The position numbers and the translations under genes are program-made. Below are positions 1-9,761 of a stretch of 64,000 nucleotides of DNA, piece by piece. Position 1 is the stretch's first letter. Each line of letters begins with the position of its first letter. The notes beneath the pieces are model-generated. The model was given only the letters and a program-made list of their open reading frames with translations. It did not search any database and was not told where the DNA came from. Source of the stretch: Anabaena sp. FACHB-1237 (lineage in GTDB: Bacteria > Cyanobacteriota > Cyanobacteriia > Cyanobacteriales > Nostocaceae); contig NZ_JACJPV010000017.1 of assembly GCF_014696225.1 (NCBI RefSeq), forward strand, positions 30,727-94,726, read 5' to 3'.

Positions 1-2
1 TA

Positions 3-821
3 TTAACTCACAAACCCTTAGTTTATCATCTCCATGATATTCTCTCTTTAGACCATTTTAGTAAAACTAATTTACAAGTTGCTATCACATTAATCAATAA
101 ATTTGCATCTTTAGTAATTGCTAACTCTCAAGCTAGTAAAAATGCCTTCATAGCAGCAGGAGGAAAAGCAAATATTGAAGTAGTTTATAATGGTTTTAAT
201 GTAAATAACTATCAAGTTTCTGAAAATAACATTACAGAATTAAAACAACAATTACAACTAACAAATAAATTTATCATTGGCCATTTTAGTCGTTTATCTC
301 CCTGGAAAGGACAACATATTTTAATAGATGCCTTAGTAAAATGTCCTGAAAATGTCATAGTTATATTAGTAGGAGATGCTTTATTTGGTGAAGATGAATA
401 TGTGAACCAATTACATCAAAAAGTTGCCACATTAGGAATAGAAAGCCGCGTCAAATTCTTAGGTTTTCGTAATGATATACCCCAACTAATGACAATGTGT
501 GATTTAGTAGTACATACTTCCACTGCCCCTGAACCTTTTGGTAGAGTAATTGTAGAAGGTATGTTATGTGGAAAACCCGTCATTGCGGCTAAAGCTGGTG
601 GTGCAATAGAATTAGTAGAAGATGGTATAAATGGTTTTTTAGTCACACCAAATAACCCTCAAGAATTAGCACAAACCATAAATTATTGTCTTCAAGAAAC
701 AGAAATAGTAAAAAATATCGCTAAAAATGCTCAAATTAATGCTAGTCAACGTTTTGATGTAAATGTTATTAATCAGCAAATTCAAGCAATAATTAAATCC
801 CCAACATCTGCGGCTTTTTAA
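3..821 (+). CDS. Glycosyltransferase family 4 (GT-B), 5'-truncated by window edge
   Basis: The frame is open from base 3 to the stop at 821, giving about 272 residues, so the gene begins outside the window. The visible part holds the end of the N-terminal Rossmann domain (IANSQASKNAF, VVYNGFN) and the full nucleotide-sugar-binding domain. Family marks are GHFSRLSPWKGQH, the VGD strand, and the E-x7-E element EPFGRVIVE followed by GKPVIAAKAGGAIELVEDG. Such enzymes transfer a sugar from a nucleotide or lipid donor to polysaccharide or glycolipid acceptors on the cytoplasmic side of the membrane. The GTG at 402 is internal and is not the start. The acceptor cannot be told from sequence. Confidence 0.85.
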   Translation, partial: LTHKPLVYHLHDILSLDHFSKTNLQVAITLINKFASLVIANSQASKNAFIAAGGKANIEVVYNGFNVNNYQVSENNITELKQQLQLTNKFIIGHFSRLSPWKGQHILIDALVKCPENVIVILVGDALFGEDEYVNQLHQKVATLGIESRVKFLGFRNDIPQLMTMCDLVVHTSTAPEPFGRVIVEGMLCGKPVIAAKAGGAIELVEDGINGFLVTPNNPQELAQTINYCLQETEIVKNIAKNAQINASQRFDVNVINQQIQAIIKSPTSAAF

Positions 822-840
822 TAAGTGGGGTATCTGATTT

Positions 841-938
841 CTTAAATACTACAAGATCCCGGACTTCTTAAATACTACAAGATCCCGGACTTCTTAAATA
901 CTACAAGATCCCGGACTTCTTTAAGAAGTCCGGGATCT
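841..938. repeat. 26-bp tandem repeat (x3) ending in a GATCCCGGACTTCTT palindrome
   Basis: Three direct copies of a 26-bp unit start at 841, 867 and 893. The last runs into a near-perfect 33-bp palindrome at 906-938 that belongs to a family dispersed over the window. The palindrome lies just downstream of the glycosyltransferase and could act as its terminator, but it has no T-tract. The copies are direct and without spacers, so this is not a CRISPR array. Confidence 0.85.
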
Positions 939-983
939 GACTATAGTATAATATTGCTTAACAAATTATCAGGTAATAACTAA

Positions 984-2222
984 ATGACTCCCGTAGATAT
1001 TCTTATTCTTTCCAATGGACCTGGAGAAGTGACTACTTGGGTACGTCCAGTTGTTCAAGCATTAAGAGAACAACTAGGAAATGATATTTCTCAAGTGAGA
1101 ATTTCTGTAGTTTTATCACCTTGTCCTCATGCAACTGGTAAAGAAACAGATATAGTTAAATCCTATTTACAAGTAAATAGGGTACAATCTCCTGAATATT
1201 TTTGGCAGTTTTTAATATTAGGAAAAACAGCAGAAAATTGGGATTGGAGAAATAAAGGAATAATCATTTTTCTAGGTGGAGATCAAATTTTTCCAGTAAT
1301 TATTGGTAAAAGATTAGGATATAAAACCTTAACTTATGCAGAATGGGAAGCACGTTGGCATGGTTTTATAGATAAATTTGCCATTATGAAAGCTGAAGTT
1401 GCTAAAAATGTTGCTCCTCAATATGCTGATAAATTTACCGTTGTTGGTGATTTAATGTTAGAAGCAACCAAAGATGAAATAATATCGCCAATTGCAAATC
1501 AAAAACCACAAACTCATATAATTGGACTGTTACCAGGATCAAAGTCTGCAAAATTAACTCAAGGTGTACCTTTAGAATTAGCTATTGCTGAATATATTCA
1601 TAGTAAAAAACCAGAAACTCAATTTTTTATTCCCGTTGCACCAACTTTAAACCTTTCTACTTTAGCCAGTTTTGCTAATCCTGAAAATAACACATTTGCT
1701 AAAGTATTTAACTTTCAAGGTGCTACTTTAATAGATAATAATTTGGTGACATCCACAGGTTTAAAAGTGGAATTAAAACAAGAAAATCCTCCCTATCATC
1801 TATTAGCAGGATGTAGTTTATGTTTAACTACAGTTGGTGCAAATACGGCTGAATTAGGGGCTTTAGGAATACCCATGATCATCTTATTACCCACTCAACA
1901 ATTAGATGCTATGCGTTCTTGGGATGGTATTCCGGGAATATTAGCAAATTTACCAATTTTAGGGACAACTTTTGCTAAGTTAATTAATTGGTGGTTTCTC
2001 AGAAATAAGGGTTTATTAGCTTGGCCAAATATTTGGGCGCAGGCGGAAATTGTTCCTGAATTAGTGGGTAAATTACAACCGCAAGAAGTGGGAGAAATGG
2101 TTTTAAACTTATTAGAAAATCCTGAGCAATTAGCCGCTATTAAAGATAAATTACGCAGTGTCAGGGGTGAAAGTGGGGCTGCGGAAAAATTGGCAACATT
2201 GGTTAAAATGGAGTTATACTAG
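984..2222 (+). CDS. Lipid-A-disaccharide synthase-related protein (LpxB-like)
   Basis: 412 residues. The N terminus ILILSNGPGEVTTWVRPVVQAL, the middle GDLMLEA, the IGLLPGSKSAKL strand-loop, and the C-terminal CLTTVGANTAELGALGIPMIILLPTQ resemble the GT-B fold of LpxB/GT19 enzymes (SNGPGE near the start, LLPGSR before the second domain, GT..E.A..G.P at the donor site). Cyanobacteria keep this LpxB-related family besides true LpxB, so I call it LpxB-like only. The substrate is unknown; a role in envelope glycolipids is an inference. It starts with ATG at 984 and has a weak ribosome site. The glycosyltransferase upstream may be functionally related. Confidence 0.75.
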   Translation: MTPVDILILSNGPGEVTTWVRPVVQALREQLGNDISQVRISVVLSPCPHATGKETDIVKSYLQVNRVQSPEYFWQFLILGKTAENWDWRNKGIIIFLGGDQIFPVIIGKRLGYKTLTYAEWEARWHGFIDKFAIMKAEVAKNVAPQYADKFTVVGDLMLEATKDEIISPIANQKPQTHIIGLLPGSKSAKLTQGVPLELAIAEYIHSKKPETQFFIPVAPTLNLSTLASFANPENNTFAKVFNFQGATLIDNNLVTSTGLKVELKQENPPYHLLAGCSLCLTTVGANTAELGALGIPMIILLPTQQLDAMRSWDGIPGILANLPILGTTFAKLINWWFLRNKGLLAWPNIWAQAEIVPELVGKLQPQEVGEMVLNLLENPEQLAAIKDKLRSVRGESGAAEKLATLVKMELY

Positions 2223-2240
2223 GTATGCATTGCAAAATTC

Positions 2241-2273
2241 AGATCCCCGACTTCTTTAAGAAGTCGGGGATCT
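2241..2273. repeat. Dispersed 33-bp palindrome, possible terminator
   Basis: Inverted repeat with arms AGATCCCCGACTTCTT and its complement, 18 bp after the stop of the LpxB-like gene. It is one of seven copies of this family here (906, 2241, 9762, 27941, 39117, 46584, 48478). It may end transcription of the preceding gene. Confidence 0.8.
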
Positions 2274-2339
2274 TAGGAATAAGTTGTCACTTGAGAAAAT
2301 CAGTGATAAAATCACCGTCTATGTATATGAGGAGTGGAC

Positions 2340-2954
2340 ATGAATAATATTATTCTTCGTAAAAGTTTTGTAACCTTGTCAAGTTTAGCAGCGATCGCTA
2401 TTCTCAATAGTGGTGGATCGGTAAATGCTCAAACCACCCCACCAGAAACAGCTATCCCTAATAACCAAGAAATATCCACTAACACACCTAGTAATCAAAT
2501 AGCACAGTCAGATATTGGTGTTGCTACAACCACTAGAGGCGGTAGTAGTTATTTAGGTGTAGGTTATAACATTGGAGTCTCCGGTGCATCTTCTGACTTA
2601 GCCGATGGTAATATTACTGTAATCAGTAAAGTAGGATTTAGTAGCAGTTTATCTACTAGACCATCAGCAATTATAGGCGATAACACAACTATTTTAGTAC
2701 CTATTACCTACGACTTCTCCTTTCAAAACCTTGCAGGTCCTTTGAGTGAACCGTTACCAATTGCGCCTTACTTGGGAATAGGCGCAGCTTTCAAAACTGG
2801 GAACAAATCAGAAACCGCTTTTTTAGTTACTGGTGGTGTTGATTTTCCTTTAAGCAAGAAACTAACCGCCACAGCCGCCGTAAATGCAGGATTTTTTGGA
2901 CAAACAGATGTTGGAGTATTATTTGGAGTTGGTTATAACTTCTCTGGTTTTTAG
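2340..2954 (+). CDS. Secreted outer-membrane beta-barrel-like protein
   Basis: About 204 residues from ATG 2340. That start sits 5 bases after GAGGAG; the GTG at 2334 overlaps this ribosome site and is less likely. Residues 1-32 form a signal peptide (basic start, hydrophobic core, ending VNA-Q). A polar Asn/Thr/Gln linker follows, then a glycine-rich part with alternating hydrophobic residues (SYLGVGYNIGVS, APYLGIGAAFKTG, VGVLFGVGYNFSGF). It ends in an aromatic residue, as small outer-membrane barrels do. No enzyme motif is seen. Function is unknown; an envelope barrel or porin-like role is an inference from composition. Confidence 0.6.
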   Translation: MNNIILRKSFVTLSSLAAIAILNSGGSVNAQTTPPETAIPNNQEISTNTPSNQIAQSDIGVATTTRGGSSYLGVGYNIGVSGASSDLADGNITVISKVGFSSSLSTRPSAIIGDNTTILVPITYDFSFQNLAGPLSEPLPIAPYLGIGAAFKTGNKSETAFLVTGGVDFPLSKKLTATAAVNAGFFGQTDVGVLFGVGYNFSGF

Positions 2955-3011
2955 AACTCGGTTATAGAAGTTTGGTTTCAGTTACAGTTCTATATCTGGT
3001 AAAAAAGAAAG

Positions 3012-3045
3012 AATGTAGAGATGTTGCCTATAGCTTCTCTACATT
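3012..3045. terminator. Hairpin between convergent genes
   Basis: Inverted repeat AATGTAGAGA / TCTCTACATT with a 14-base loop lies between the barrel gene (+) and the cysteine hydrolase (-). This is the expected place for a shared terminator. Confidence 0.5.
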
Positions 3046-3056
3046 ATCTTTAACAT

Positions 3057-4070
3057 CTATTTTGATTTAACAAGGTGCATTCCTGCATTTGCAAATCTTT
3101 GAAAAGTATTTTCAGCTAATTCTGTATAGTCAACAATTCCTGGAACAACCACAGGAGAAGTACAATCTTCTAACAGATAAATTTTATCAGTTAAACTAGG
3201 ATCAATTTGCTGAATTTCTGTTAATAAATCATCAACAGTCCAAGCTACACAATGACTTTTTGCTTGTCCAGCAATGATCACTTGATCATATTCTAACAGT
3301 TGTTTAATTAACGATTCATTTTTCCTAGCAATGGGTTTTTCATCAAAACCTAATAATACTTCTGGACGTAAAATAGAGTAATTTTCAGTAAACGGGTTTT
3401 CTCCTTTCAATTCAAATTGAGTTGGGGTATAACGCGCAATACTATGAAAAAATATTGCTTCTTCTACCAAGGAAACCAAAGCATGACCAATTCCTCCTAA
3501 CATAGAATGATAAGGCCAAATAGTCAAAGGATATTTACCATCTTGGGTGAGTTTTTTTACATAATGAAAAGCCTGTTTTTCTAATAATTCATAATTACCA
3601 TTAGTAATATCAACCACAGCTTTATTAACTTGCCAAGTACCGTTTTCTATATCACTTTGTGTAATATTTGTAGCTGAGGGTATGGGATGTTCACCATTTT
3701 TATTAATCCAAAAAATGGGATGGAAAATTTGCATAGCTGTGTGAGTATCTAAAGTAGAAATAATTTTAGTGATTTTTCCCAAATGACTATAGATAAACTC
3801 ACATAATCTGATATTATCATCAATTGCCCCAGTACCACTTTTTCCACCTACATATAACTCAAAATTAGGTAAACAAAAAGTGTTTTGCACGTCTATTAAT
3901 AACAAACATACACGATTTTGATCATTAGCTGCTGGAGAAATATGATATTCTTTTGCCCAATTTTCTGCTAATAGTGCAATTTGTTGATAAGCCACAGGCC
4001 AAACTTGGCTGGCTTTTTCTGGTTGAAAATGGGGAGGAATAGGTAAATAATTAATATTTTGGGTATTCAT
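3057..4070 (-). CDS. Cysteine hydrolase of the isochorismatase/nicotinamidase superfamily
   Basis: 337 residues, longer than a typical ~200-residue family member. Residues around 55-70 (VCLLLIDVQNTFC) carry the nucleophile-activating Asp. About residue 275 (AGQAKSHCVAWTVDDL) carries the catalytic Cys in the usual S-H-C-V setting, and ISTLDTHT supplies the metal/His loop. The family hydrolyses amides such as nicotinamide, or related C-N bonds. The middle of the protein (HYVKKL, WPYHSMLGGIGHALVS) fits a nicotinamidase-type lid. The exact substrate is not decidable. It stands alone, convergent with the barrel gene and divergent from glcE. Confidence 0.7.
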   Translation of the reverse strand: MNTQNINYLPIPPHFQPEKASQVWPVAYQQIALLAENWAKEYHISPAANDQNRVCLLLIDVQNTFCLPNFELYVGGKSGTGAIDDNIRLCEFIYSHLGKITKIISTLDTHTAMQIFHPIFWINKNGEHPIPSATNITQSDIENGTWQVNKAVVDITNGNYELLEKQAFHYVKKLTQDGKYPLTIWPYHSMLGGIGHALVSLVEEAIFFHSIARYTPTQFELKGENPFTENYSILRPEVLLGFDEKPIARKNESLIKQLLEYDQVIIAGQAKSHCVAWTVDDLLTEIQQIDPSLTDKIYLLEDCTSPVVVPGIVDYTELAENTFQRFANAGMHLVKSK

Positions 4071-4281
4071 AGACTAACAATTTAACAGAAGAAATATATT
4101 CGATAATGGAGGTTCAATTTGTTGAGATTTATTAATTATAAGTTACATTATAAATTGATGGTATCATTTTGTCACCCACAACCTATAAAAATCAATATCA
4201 AATAAAATTTTTTTTGTTCCCTATTAGGTAATAATAAGAAGATTATGCTACAACATGAAAAATTAGACTTTTAATAGACTT

Positions 4282-5580
4282 ATGAATGCGATCGCTACCA
4301 CTATCCAATCTATGCTTAACATAGATAACACCGTTATCCCTTGGGAAAATATTCTCACACATCAGCAGCAACATATACATCAATGTAGTAATAATACTAA
4401 AAATCCTAGTTGTATTGTCTATCCAGAAACACAAAAGCAACTAGCAAATATCATGCAAATAGCTAGGCAACATCAATGGCGTGTACTTCCCTGTGGTAGT
4501 GGTAGTAAAATTAACTGGGGTGGTTTAATAACAGATGTTGATATTGTCGTTAGCACAGAACGCATAAATCAATTAATAGAACACGCAGTGGGTGATTTAA
4601 CCATCACAGTCGAAGCAGGTAGAAAATTTAGTGATATTCAAGAAATATTAGCTAAACATCAACAAACCCTAGCCTTAGATCCCACATTTCCCGATTATGC
4701 CACTATCGGTGGTATTGTAGCCACTGCCGATACAGGTTCATTAAGACAACGTTATGGTAGTGTACGGGATCAACTTTTAGGTATAACATTTATCCGTGCA
4801 GATGGAGAAATTGCTAAAGCCGGAGGAAGAGTAGTTAAAAATGTTGCTGGTTATGATTTAATGAAATTATTTACTGGTTCTTACGGTACTTTAGGAATAA
4901 TTAGCCAAGTTACCTTCCGAGTATATCCATTACCAGAAACATCATCAACTATAATTTTAACAGGTAATAAATCAAACATTTCTCAAGCTATTAAAAATTT
5001 ACAAGCATCGGAATTAACCCCAACCAAAGCAGACTTATTATCACATCAAATAGTTACTAATTTAGGATTAGGTAATATATCAGAAGATAAATTGGGTTTA
5101 ATTTGTCAGTTTGCTAGTATTCATGAAAGTGTACAAGAACAAATCAAAAGACTATCATTAGTAGCGGACAAATTAGAATTAAATAGAGAACTCTACAGTG
5201 ATCATCACGAACTTAACCTATGGAAACAATTATCAGAATCAATATATCAACCTCAGCAAAATTCCTTAATTACCTGCAAAATAGGAGTATTATCTACTGC
5301 GGCAATTGATATCATCAATAACATAGAATTTGGCTTAATTCATTTAAGTAGTGGATTAGGTGTAGTCAGGCTAGAAAATGAAACTCAGGTAGTAAAATTA
5401 CGGAAAATATGTCAAGAGAATTACGGATTTTTAACAATTTTATCTGCACCAGTAGAATTAAAAACAAAAGTTGATATTTGGGGATATAATGGAAATGCCT
5501 TAGCCCTCATGCAACGAATTAAAAATCAATTTGATAGTGATCATATTTTGAATCCTGGTAGATTTTTAGGAGGAATATAA
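4282..5580 (+). CDS. glcE: Glycolate dehydrogenase FAD-binding subunit GlcE
   Basis: 432 residues. The FAD-binding PCMH/VAO domain fills the N-terminal half: VYPETQKQLANIMQIARQH, the LPCGSGSKINWG phosphate loop, TVEAGRKFSDIQ, and PTFPDYATIGGIVATADTGSLRQRYGSVRDQLLG. The C-terminal half is the substrate/cap domain and ends FDSDHILNPGRFLGG, typical of GlcD/GlcE proteins. With GlcF just downstream it should form a membrane-associated glycolate dehydrogenase that oxidises photorespiratory glycolate to glyoxylate. GlcD is not in this window. ATG 4282 lies inside a HIP1-containing start. The gap to glcF is 79 bp, so the two are probably co-transcribed. Confidence 0.85.
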   Translation: MNAIATTIQSMLNIDNTVIPWENILTHQQQHIHQCSNNTKNPSCIVYPETQKQLANIMQIARQHQWRVLPCGSGSKINWGGLITDVDIVVSTERINQLIEHAVGDLTITVEAGRKFSDIQEILAKHQQTLALDPTFPDYATIGGIVATADTGSLRQRYGSVRDQLLGITFIRADGEIAKAGGRVVKNVAGYDLMKLFTGSYGTLGIISQVTFRVYPLPETSSTIILTGNKSNISQAIKNLQASELTPTKADLLSHQIVTNLGLGNISEDKLGLICQFASIHESVQEQIKRLSLVADKLELNRELYSDHHELNLWKQLSESIYQPQQNSLITCKIGVLSTAAIDIINNIEFGLIHLSSGLGVVRLENETQVVKLRKICQENYGFLTILSAPVELKTKVDIWGYNGNALALMQRIKNQFDSDHILNPGRFLGGI

Positions 5581-5659
5581 CTTAAATAATATCAAATCAT
5601 GTTCCATAATCTGACATTTTTGTAAATAAGAAAACCAACACAAAAAAGGAAAATTGAAA

Positions 5660-7048
5660 ATGCAAATATCAGAAGGTGCTGTGAACACTACCAAGGTTAA
5701 TAATAGTGTGAGTAATATCAAAAATCTCCAAGGATTTGATCAAAACCATCCACCAGATGCTAAATTAATAGATAGTTGTGTACATTGTGGATTTTGTCTT
5801 TCTACTTGTCCCAGTTATCGAGTAATTGGCAAAGAAATGGACTCTCCTCGTGGACGTATTTATTTAATGGATGCTATTAATGAGGGAGAAATTGCCTTAA
5901 ATAAAGCTACTATTGAACATTTTGATTCTTGTTTAGGTTGTTTAGCTTGTGTGACAACTTGTCCATCAGGAGTGCAATATGATAAATTAATTTCTGCTAC
6001 TCGTCATCAAGTAGAAAGAAATTACAACCGCAATTTTTCTGATAAATTATTGCGTCAATTAATATTTTCTTTATTTCCTAATCCTGATATTTTAAGAATA
6101 TTGTTAGTTCCCTTATTCTTGTATCAGAAATTAGGCATTGCTAAATTAGTACGTGCTACTGGTTTAATTGACAATTTTGTGAAAAAAATATCTCCTCAAT
6201 TAGCAGCAATGGAGTCTATTTTACCAGACATTACTGTTAAATCTTTTCAGGATAATTTACCAGATATTATTCCCGCAAAAGGTGAAAAAAGATATCGTGT
6301 AGGAGTAATTTTAGGATGTGTCCAAAGACTATTTTTCTCTCCAGTAAATGAAGCAACAGTGAGAGTTTTAACTGCTAACAATTGTGAAGTTGTCATTCCT
6401 AAATCTCAAGGTTGTTGTGCAGCACTTCCAGAACATCAGGGACAAGCAGAACAAGCAAAATCTTTAGCAAGACAAATGATAGATAGTTTTGCAGATAAAA
6501 ATGTGGATTTTGTAATTATTAATGCTGCTGGTTGTGGACATACTTTGAAAGAATATGGACATATTTTAGCAGATGATCCAGAATATGCCCAAAAAGCCAA
6601 ACAATTTGCGGCAAAAGTAAGAGACGCACAGGAATTTTTAGCTACCGTAGGTTTAACAGCTAAATTATTACCCATAAGTGATCAACCTCTGAATTTAGTG
6701 TATCAGGATGCTTGTCATTTATTACATGGTCAAAAAATTAGTGTCCAACCTCGTCAATTATTAAAACAAATTCCTGGAGTAACTTTAAGAGAACCAATTG
6801 ATGCTGCTTTATGTTGTGGAAGTGCAGGAGTTTATAATCTCTTACAACCAGAAATTGCTGAGGAATTAGGAAAACAAAAAGCCCAAAATTTGTTAAATAC
6901 TGGTGCTAATGTAATTGCATCTCCTAACCCTGGTTGTAGTTTACAAATTAGTAAATATTTACCAGGTTTATCAGATAGCAATATTACCATTATGCACCCT
7001 ATGGAATTGTTAGATTATGCCATTCGCGGAGAAAAATTGAAGATATAA
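5660..7048 (+). CDS. glcF: Glycolate dehydrogenase iron-sulfur subunit GlcF
   Basis: About 462 residues. I chose ATG 5660, nine bases after AAGGA; an in-frame TTG at 5654 lies too close to that site. Two [4Fe-4S] motifs are visible near residues 39-50 and 93-104 (CVHCGFCLSTCP and CLGCLACVTTCP). They are followed by two CCG-type domains: SQGCCAALPEHQG, and DACHLLHGQ with ALCCGSAGVYNLLQP. This is the standard GlcF/heterodisulfide-reductase-like order. It passes electrons from the flavin subunits towards the quinone pool. Its position after glcE supports the call. Confidence 0.88.
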   Translation: MQISEGAVNTTKVNNSVSNIKNLQGFDQNHPPDAKLIDSCVHCGFCLSTCPSYRVIGKEMDSPRGRIYLMDAINEGEIALNKATIEHFDSCLGCLACVTTCPSGVQYDKLISATRHQVERNYNRNFSDKLLRQLIFSLFPNPDILRILLVPLFLYQKLGIAKLVRATGLIDNFVKKISPQLAAMESILPDITVKSFQDNLPDIIPAKGEKRYRVGVILGCVQRLFFSPVNEATVRVLTANNCEVVIPKSQGCCAALPEHQGQAEQAKSLARQMIDSFADKNVDFVIINAAGCGHTLKEYGHILADDPEYAQKAKQFAAKVRDAQEFLATVGLTAKLLPISDQPLNLVYQDACHLLHGQKISVQPRQLLKQIPGVTLREPIDAALCCGSAGVYNLLQPEIAEELGKQKAQNLLNTGANVIASPNPGCSLQISKYLPGLSDSNITIMHPMELLDYAIRGEKLKI

Positions 7049-7057
7049 AATAGGGGA

Positions 7058-7128
7058 TAGGGAACATTTGTAAACATTTGTAAACATTTGTAAACATTTA
7101 TTTTGTTATTTTTCGCAAATGTTCCCTA
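7058..7128. repeat. Inverted repeat with a 10-bp tandem repeat in its loop
   Basis: Arms TAGGGAACATTTG (7058-7070) and CAAATGTTCCCTA (7116-7128) enclose three direct copies of the 10-mer TAAACATTTG. It lies 10 bp after glcF and could serve as its terminator. The tandem copies extend one arm sequence, which suggests slippage. Confidence 0.7.
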
Positions 7129-7189
7129 GACATGGCCTACAACTTTGCTAAAATAGATATTTTTATCTATTTCTTATCTGATTGCAGTT

Positions 7190-7879
7190 ATGTCTGAATC
7201 TAATCATTACCAAACCCTTAATGTTACCCATAATGCTACTCAAGCAGAAATTAAACAAGCATATCGTCGCTTGGTAAAAATTTTTCATCCTGACACTAAT
7301 CAAGATACGGCAAATCATGATAAAATTATTTTGATTAATGCGGCCTATGAAGTTTTAAGTGATACGCAACGTCGCATTAATTATGATCAGGAATTACGTT
7401 TAAGTAGTCAAAAATTCCATTATTCCCGTCAAGAAAGAACGGTTTCTGCGCAACAAAGTTATCATAAGAAACGTAAAATTGCTAAAGATACTGATGAAAA
7501 AGTAGAAGAATGGATGAGAGTAATTTATAAACCTGTAAATCGCATACTTTGTGTTATTCTTAATTCTTTAGAAGAAGAAATTGAAGACTTAGCAGCAGAT
7601 CCTTTTGATGATGAGTTAATTGAGGAATTTCAAGAGTATTTAACAGCTTGTAGAGATGATTTAAAAAAAGCCCAAAATATATTTCGTTCTTTACCTAACC
7701 CTCCCAGTTTAGCTAAAGCAGCAGCACATCTTTATTATAGTTTAGGTCAGGTAGCAGATGGTTTACAAGAGTTGGAATATTTCCCTTTAAATTATGATGA
7801 TCGTTATTTACATACTGGTCAAGAAATGTTTAGAATTGCTATGAGGTTACATTGTGAAGCACAAGAATCTGTGAGTTGA
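7190..7879 (+). CDS. J-domain (DnaJ-like) protein
   Basis: 229 residues. Residues 4-68 form a J domain: NHYQTLNVTHNATQAEIKQAYRRLVKIFHPDTN with the HPD tripeptide, then INAAYEVLSDTQRRINYDQEL. There is no Gly/Phe-rich region and no zinc-finger or C-terminal substrate domain, so it is a type III J protein that would stimulate the ATPase of a DnaK in a specific setting. The rest is helical and acidic (EEWMRVIYKPVNRILCVILNSLEEEIEDLAADPF). Such cyanobacterial J proteins are conserved, but the client is unknown. ATG 7190 follows an AT-rich leader. Confidence 0.85.
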   Translation: MSESNHYQTLNVTHNATQAEIKQAYRRLVKIFHPDTNQDTANHDKIILINAAYEVLSDTQRRINYDQELRLSSQKFHYSRQERTVSAQQSYHKKRKIAKDTDEKVEEWMRVIYKPVNRILCVILNSLEEEIEDLAADPFDDELIEEFQEYLTACRDDLKKAQNIFRSLPNPPSLAKAAAHLYYSLGQVADGLQELEYFPLNYDDRYLHTGQEMFRIAMRLHCEAQESVS

Positions 7880-7944
7880 GAAATACTTAAAAGTAGGATT
7901 TATAAGGTTTTCAAGTTACTAAATTAGTAATTGATAAGTGACAG

Positions 7945-8284
7945 CTATGAGAAAAATTTACTAACAATACATTGAAATCCTGGTAATAAAGGACTAGTTA
8001 ATTCATCTTCAGGAAATAAAGTGACCACTAATATTACATTAGCTTGTTGATGACGATAAACTTCTACTTTGATAAGATTATAATCACCAATTCAATATTC
8101 TTTATCCTGTTGTTGATTTGTTTTCCCTGGCGATAAAATCTCAATTACTAATTCTGTTGTGCCAGTTAAATGTCCACTTTCATCTAATAGATGAACTAAA
8201 GATTTATTACTTACCCAAACTACATCAGGAATCACATTATCTGACTCTGAAAATATAACTCCAGCAGCGATCGCTACCTGTCAT
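7945..8284 (-). pseudogene. Uma2-family endonuclease, decayed
   Basis: Reading the minus strand from ATG 8284 recovers pieces of a Uma2 (DUF820) PD-(D/E)XK protein: GVIFSESDNVIPDVVWVSN, then GTTELVIEILSPGKTNQQQDKEY, then VEVYRHQQANVILVVTLFPEDELTSPLLPGFQ. The pieces sit in different frames. A stop follows DKEY where intact relatives carry the RxxY..GV.EYW motif, and the N-terminal third is missing. The remnant is not a functional gene. A MITE-like repeat lies 11 bp upstream of it. Confidence 0.7.
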
Positions 8285-8294
8285 AAAATACTTA

Positions 8295-8397
8295 TAAACT
8301 GTTGTGCTTTAACTTGAATAATTAATACAAGCAAGATGCTTGTGCTACTGTAACTTCAGGTTTTTTAATTATACAGTGAGTGCTGCACATTAGCTTA
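8295..8397 (-). mobile_element. MITE-like ~104-bp element, copy 1
   Basis: This is the reverse orientation of the elements at 32492, 35622 and 36411. It has imperfect 13-bp terminal inverted repeats of the form TAAGCTAATGTGC / GCACAACAGCTTA and an internal palindrome ACAAGCATCTTGCTTGT. It encodes nothing. Confidence 0.75.
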
Positions 8398-8410
8398 TTA
8401 CAACATTAGT

Positions 8411-8472
8411 AAGGTGCGCCAGACATATTAATCCTATTAATAGATAGATTGTTTATAGTTGACACACCCTAC
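8411..8472. repeat. Degenerate GTAGGGTGCGTCAGA palindrome
   Basis: A ~62-bp imperfect inverted repeat with ends GGTGCGCCAGACA and the divergent TTGACACACCCTAC. It is the most decayed member of the family described at 47121. It lies just downstream of purT (-). Confidence 0.55.
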
Positions 8473-8481
8473 AAATATAAA

Positions 8482-9648
8482 TTACACCAATTTAACCTTA
8501 CTAGCGGCTGTAGTGGCTTTTTTTCTAGCTGCTTCCGCATCCACAGCTTTAGCTAAAGCTACCCCCATACGACGATAAGGATGGGCGCTAGGTTTACCAA
8601 ATAAACGAATATCTACATCTGGTTCTGTTAAGGCTTCATCTACACCAATAAAACGCACATCCTCCGATTTTTCAGAAGCTAAAATAACCGCACTAGCTGA
8701 AGGAGATAATAATTCAATTTTGGGAATAGGTAAACCTAAAACTGCCCGTAAATGTAACTCAAATTCATTCAAATTTTGGGATATTAATGTTACCATTCCT
8801 GTATCATGGGGACGGGGAGAAAGTTCAGAAAAAATCACTTCATCCTGAGTAATGAAAAATTCAACTCCAAAAATTCCCGCACCTCCTAAAGCATCAGTAA
8901 CCTTTTTAGCGATTTCTTGAGATGCCAATATTTTATCTTCAGAAATATTTGCTGGTTGCCAAGATTCTTGATAATCTCCTCTTTCTTGTCTGTGGCCAAT
9001 GGGAGTACAGAAAATAGTCGGTTTATCCCATTGTTTAATCGTTAATAAAGTAATTTCAATATCAAAATTGATAAATTCTTCCACAATCACTTTTTGACTA
9101 TCACCACGAGAATTACTAATAGCATAATTCCAGGCTTTTTCCACTTCGTCACGATTATTAACTACAGATTGACCTTTTCCTGATGATGACATTACGGGTT
9201 TAACCACATTAGGAAAGCCGATTTTTTCAGAAACGTTAATTAACTCTTCCAAGCTAACTGCGTAACCATATTTAGCCGTTCTAATGCCTAATTCTTGATG
9301 AGCTAATTCTCTAATTCTATCACGGTTCATCGTGTAATTAGTAGCTTTAGCTGTGGGAATAACAGTAATTCCTCGCTCGGCAAATTCCTGTAATTTCTCA
9401 GTTCTAATAGCTTCAATTTCCGGGATAATAAAATCAGGTTGATGTTTGTTGACAACTGTTTCTAAATCTTCTCCACTTAACATAGAAATGACTTCGCAAC
9501 AGTCGGCAACTTGCATTGCTGGGGCGTTAGCATATCTATCTACAGCAATCACGTAATTGCCTAATCTTTGGGCAGCAATTACAAATTCTTTTCCTAGTTC
9601 TCCAGCACCTAGTAACATTAATTTTTGCGGAAGTTGACGGGTTTTCAT
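8482..9648 (-). CDS. purT: Formate-dependent phosphoribosylglycinamide formyltransferase
   Basis: 388 residues, the normal PurT length. N-terminal [22 protein letters not shown] gives the ATP-grasp pre-domain, and [18 protein letters not shown], the [11 protein letters not shown] loop and [20 protein letters not shown] are typical. The ATP-grasp core shows [17 protein letters not shown], and [18 protein letters not shown] is the PurT/PurK signature. It converts GAR, formate and ATP to FGAR in purine synthesis, without a folate donor. It is transcribed alone on the minus strand with ATG at 9648. Confidence 0.93.
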   Translation of the reverse strand: MKTRQLPQKLMLLGAGELGKEFVIAAQRLGNYVIAVDRYANAPAMQVADCCEVISMLSGEDLETVVNKHQPDFIIPEIEAIRTEKLQEFAERGITVIPTAKATNYTMNRDRIRELAHQELGIRTAKYGYAVSLEELINVSEKIGFPNVVKPVMSSSGKGQSVVNNRDEVEKAWNYAISNSRGDSQKVIVEEFINFDIEITLLTIKQWDKPTIFCTPIGHRQERGDYQESWQPANISEDKILASQEIAKKVTDALGGAGIFGVEFFITQDEVIFSELSPRPHDTGMVTLISQNLNEFELHLRAVLGLPIPKIELLSPSASAVILASEKSEDVRFIGVDEALTEPDVDIRLFGKPSAHPYRRMGVALAKAVDAEAARKKATTAASKVKLV

Positions 9649-9761
9649 ATTGGGAATATCTCTCTTATTAAATAAAGAATGTCAAATTACAAAGTCTTGT
9701 TAAAACTGTTGTATTTTAATCTTTTGTTAATTTACCATACTTTATGCATACTTCAACAATC

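Noticed and set aside
841..918. CRISPR-like 26-bp repeats
   Set aside because: Direct tandem copies without spacers, derived from a dispersed palindrome.
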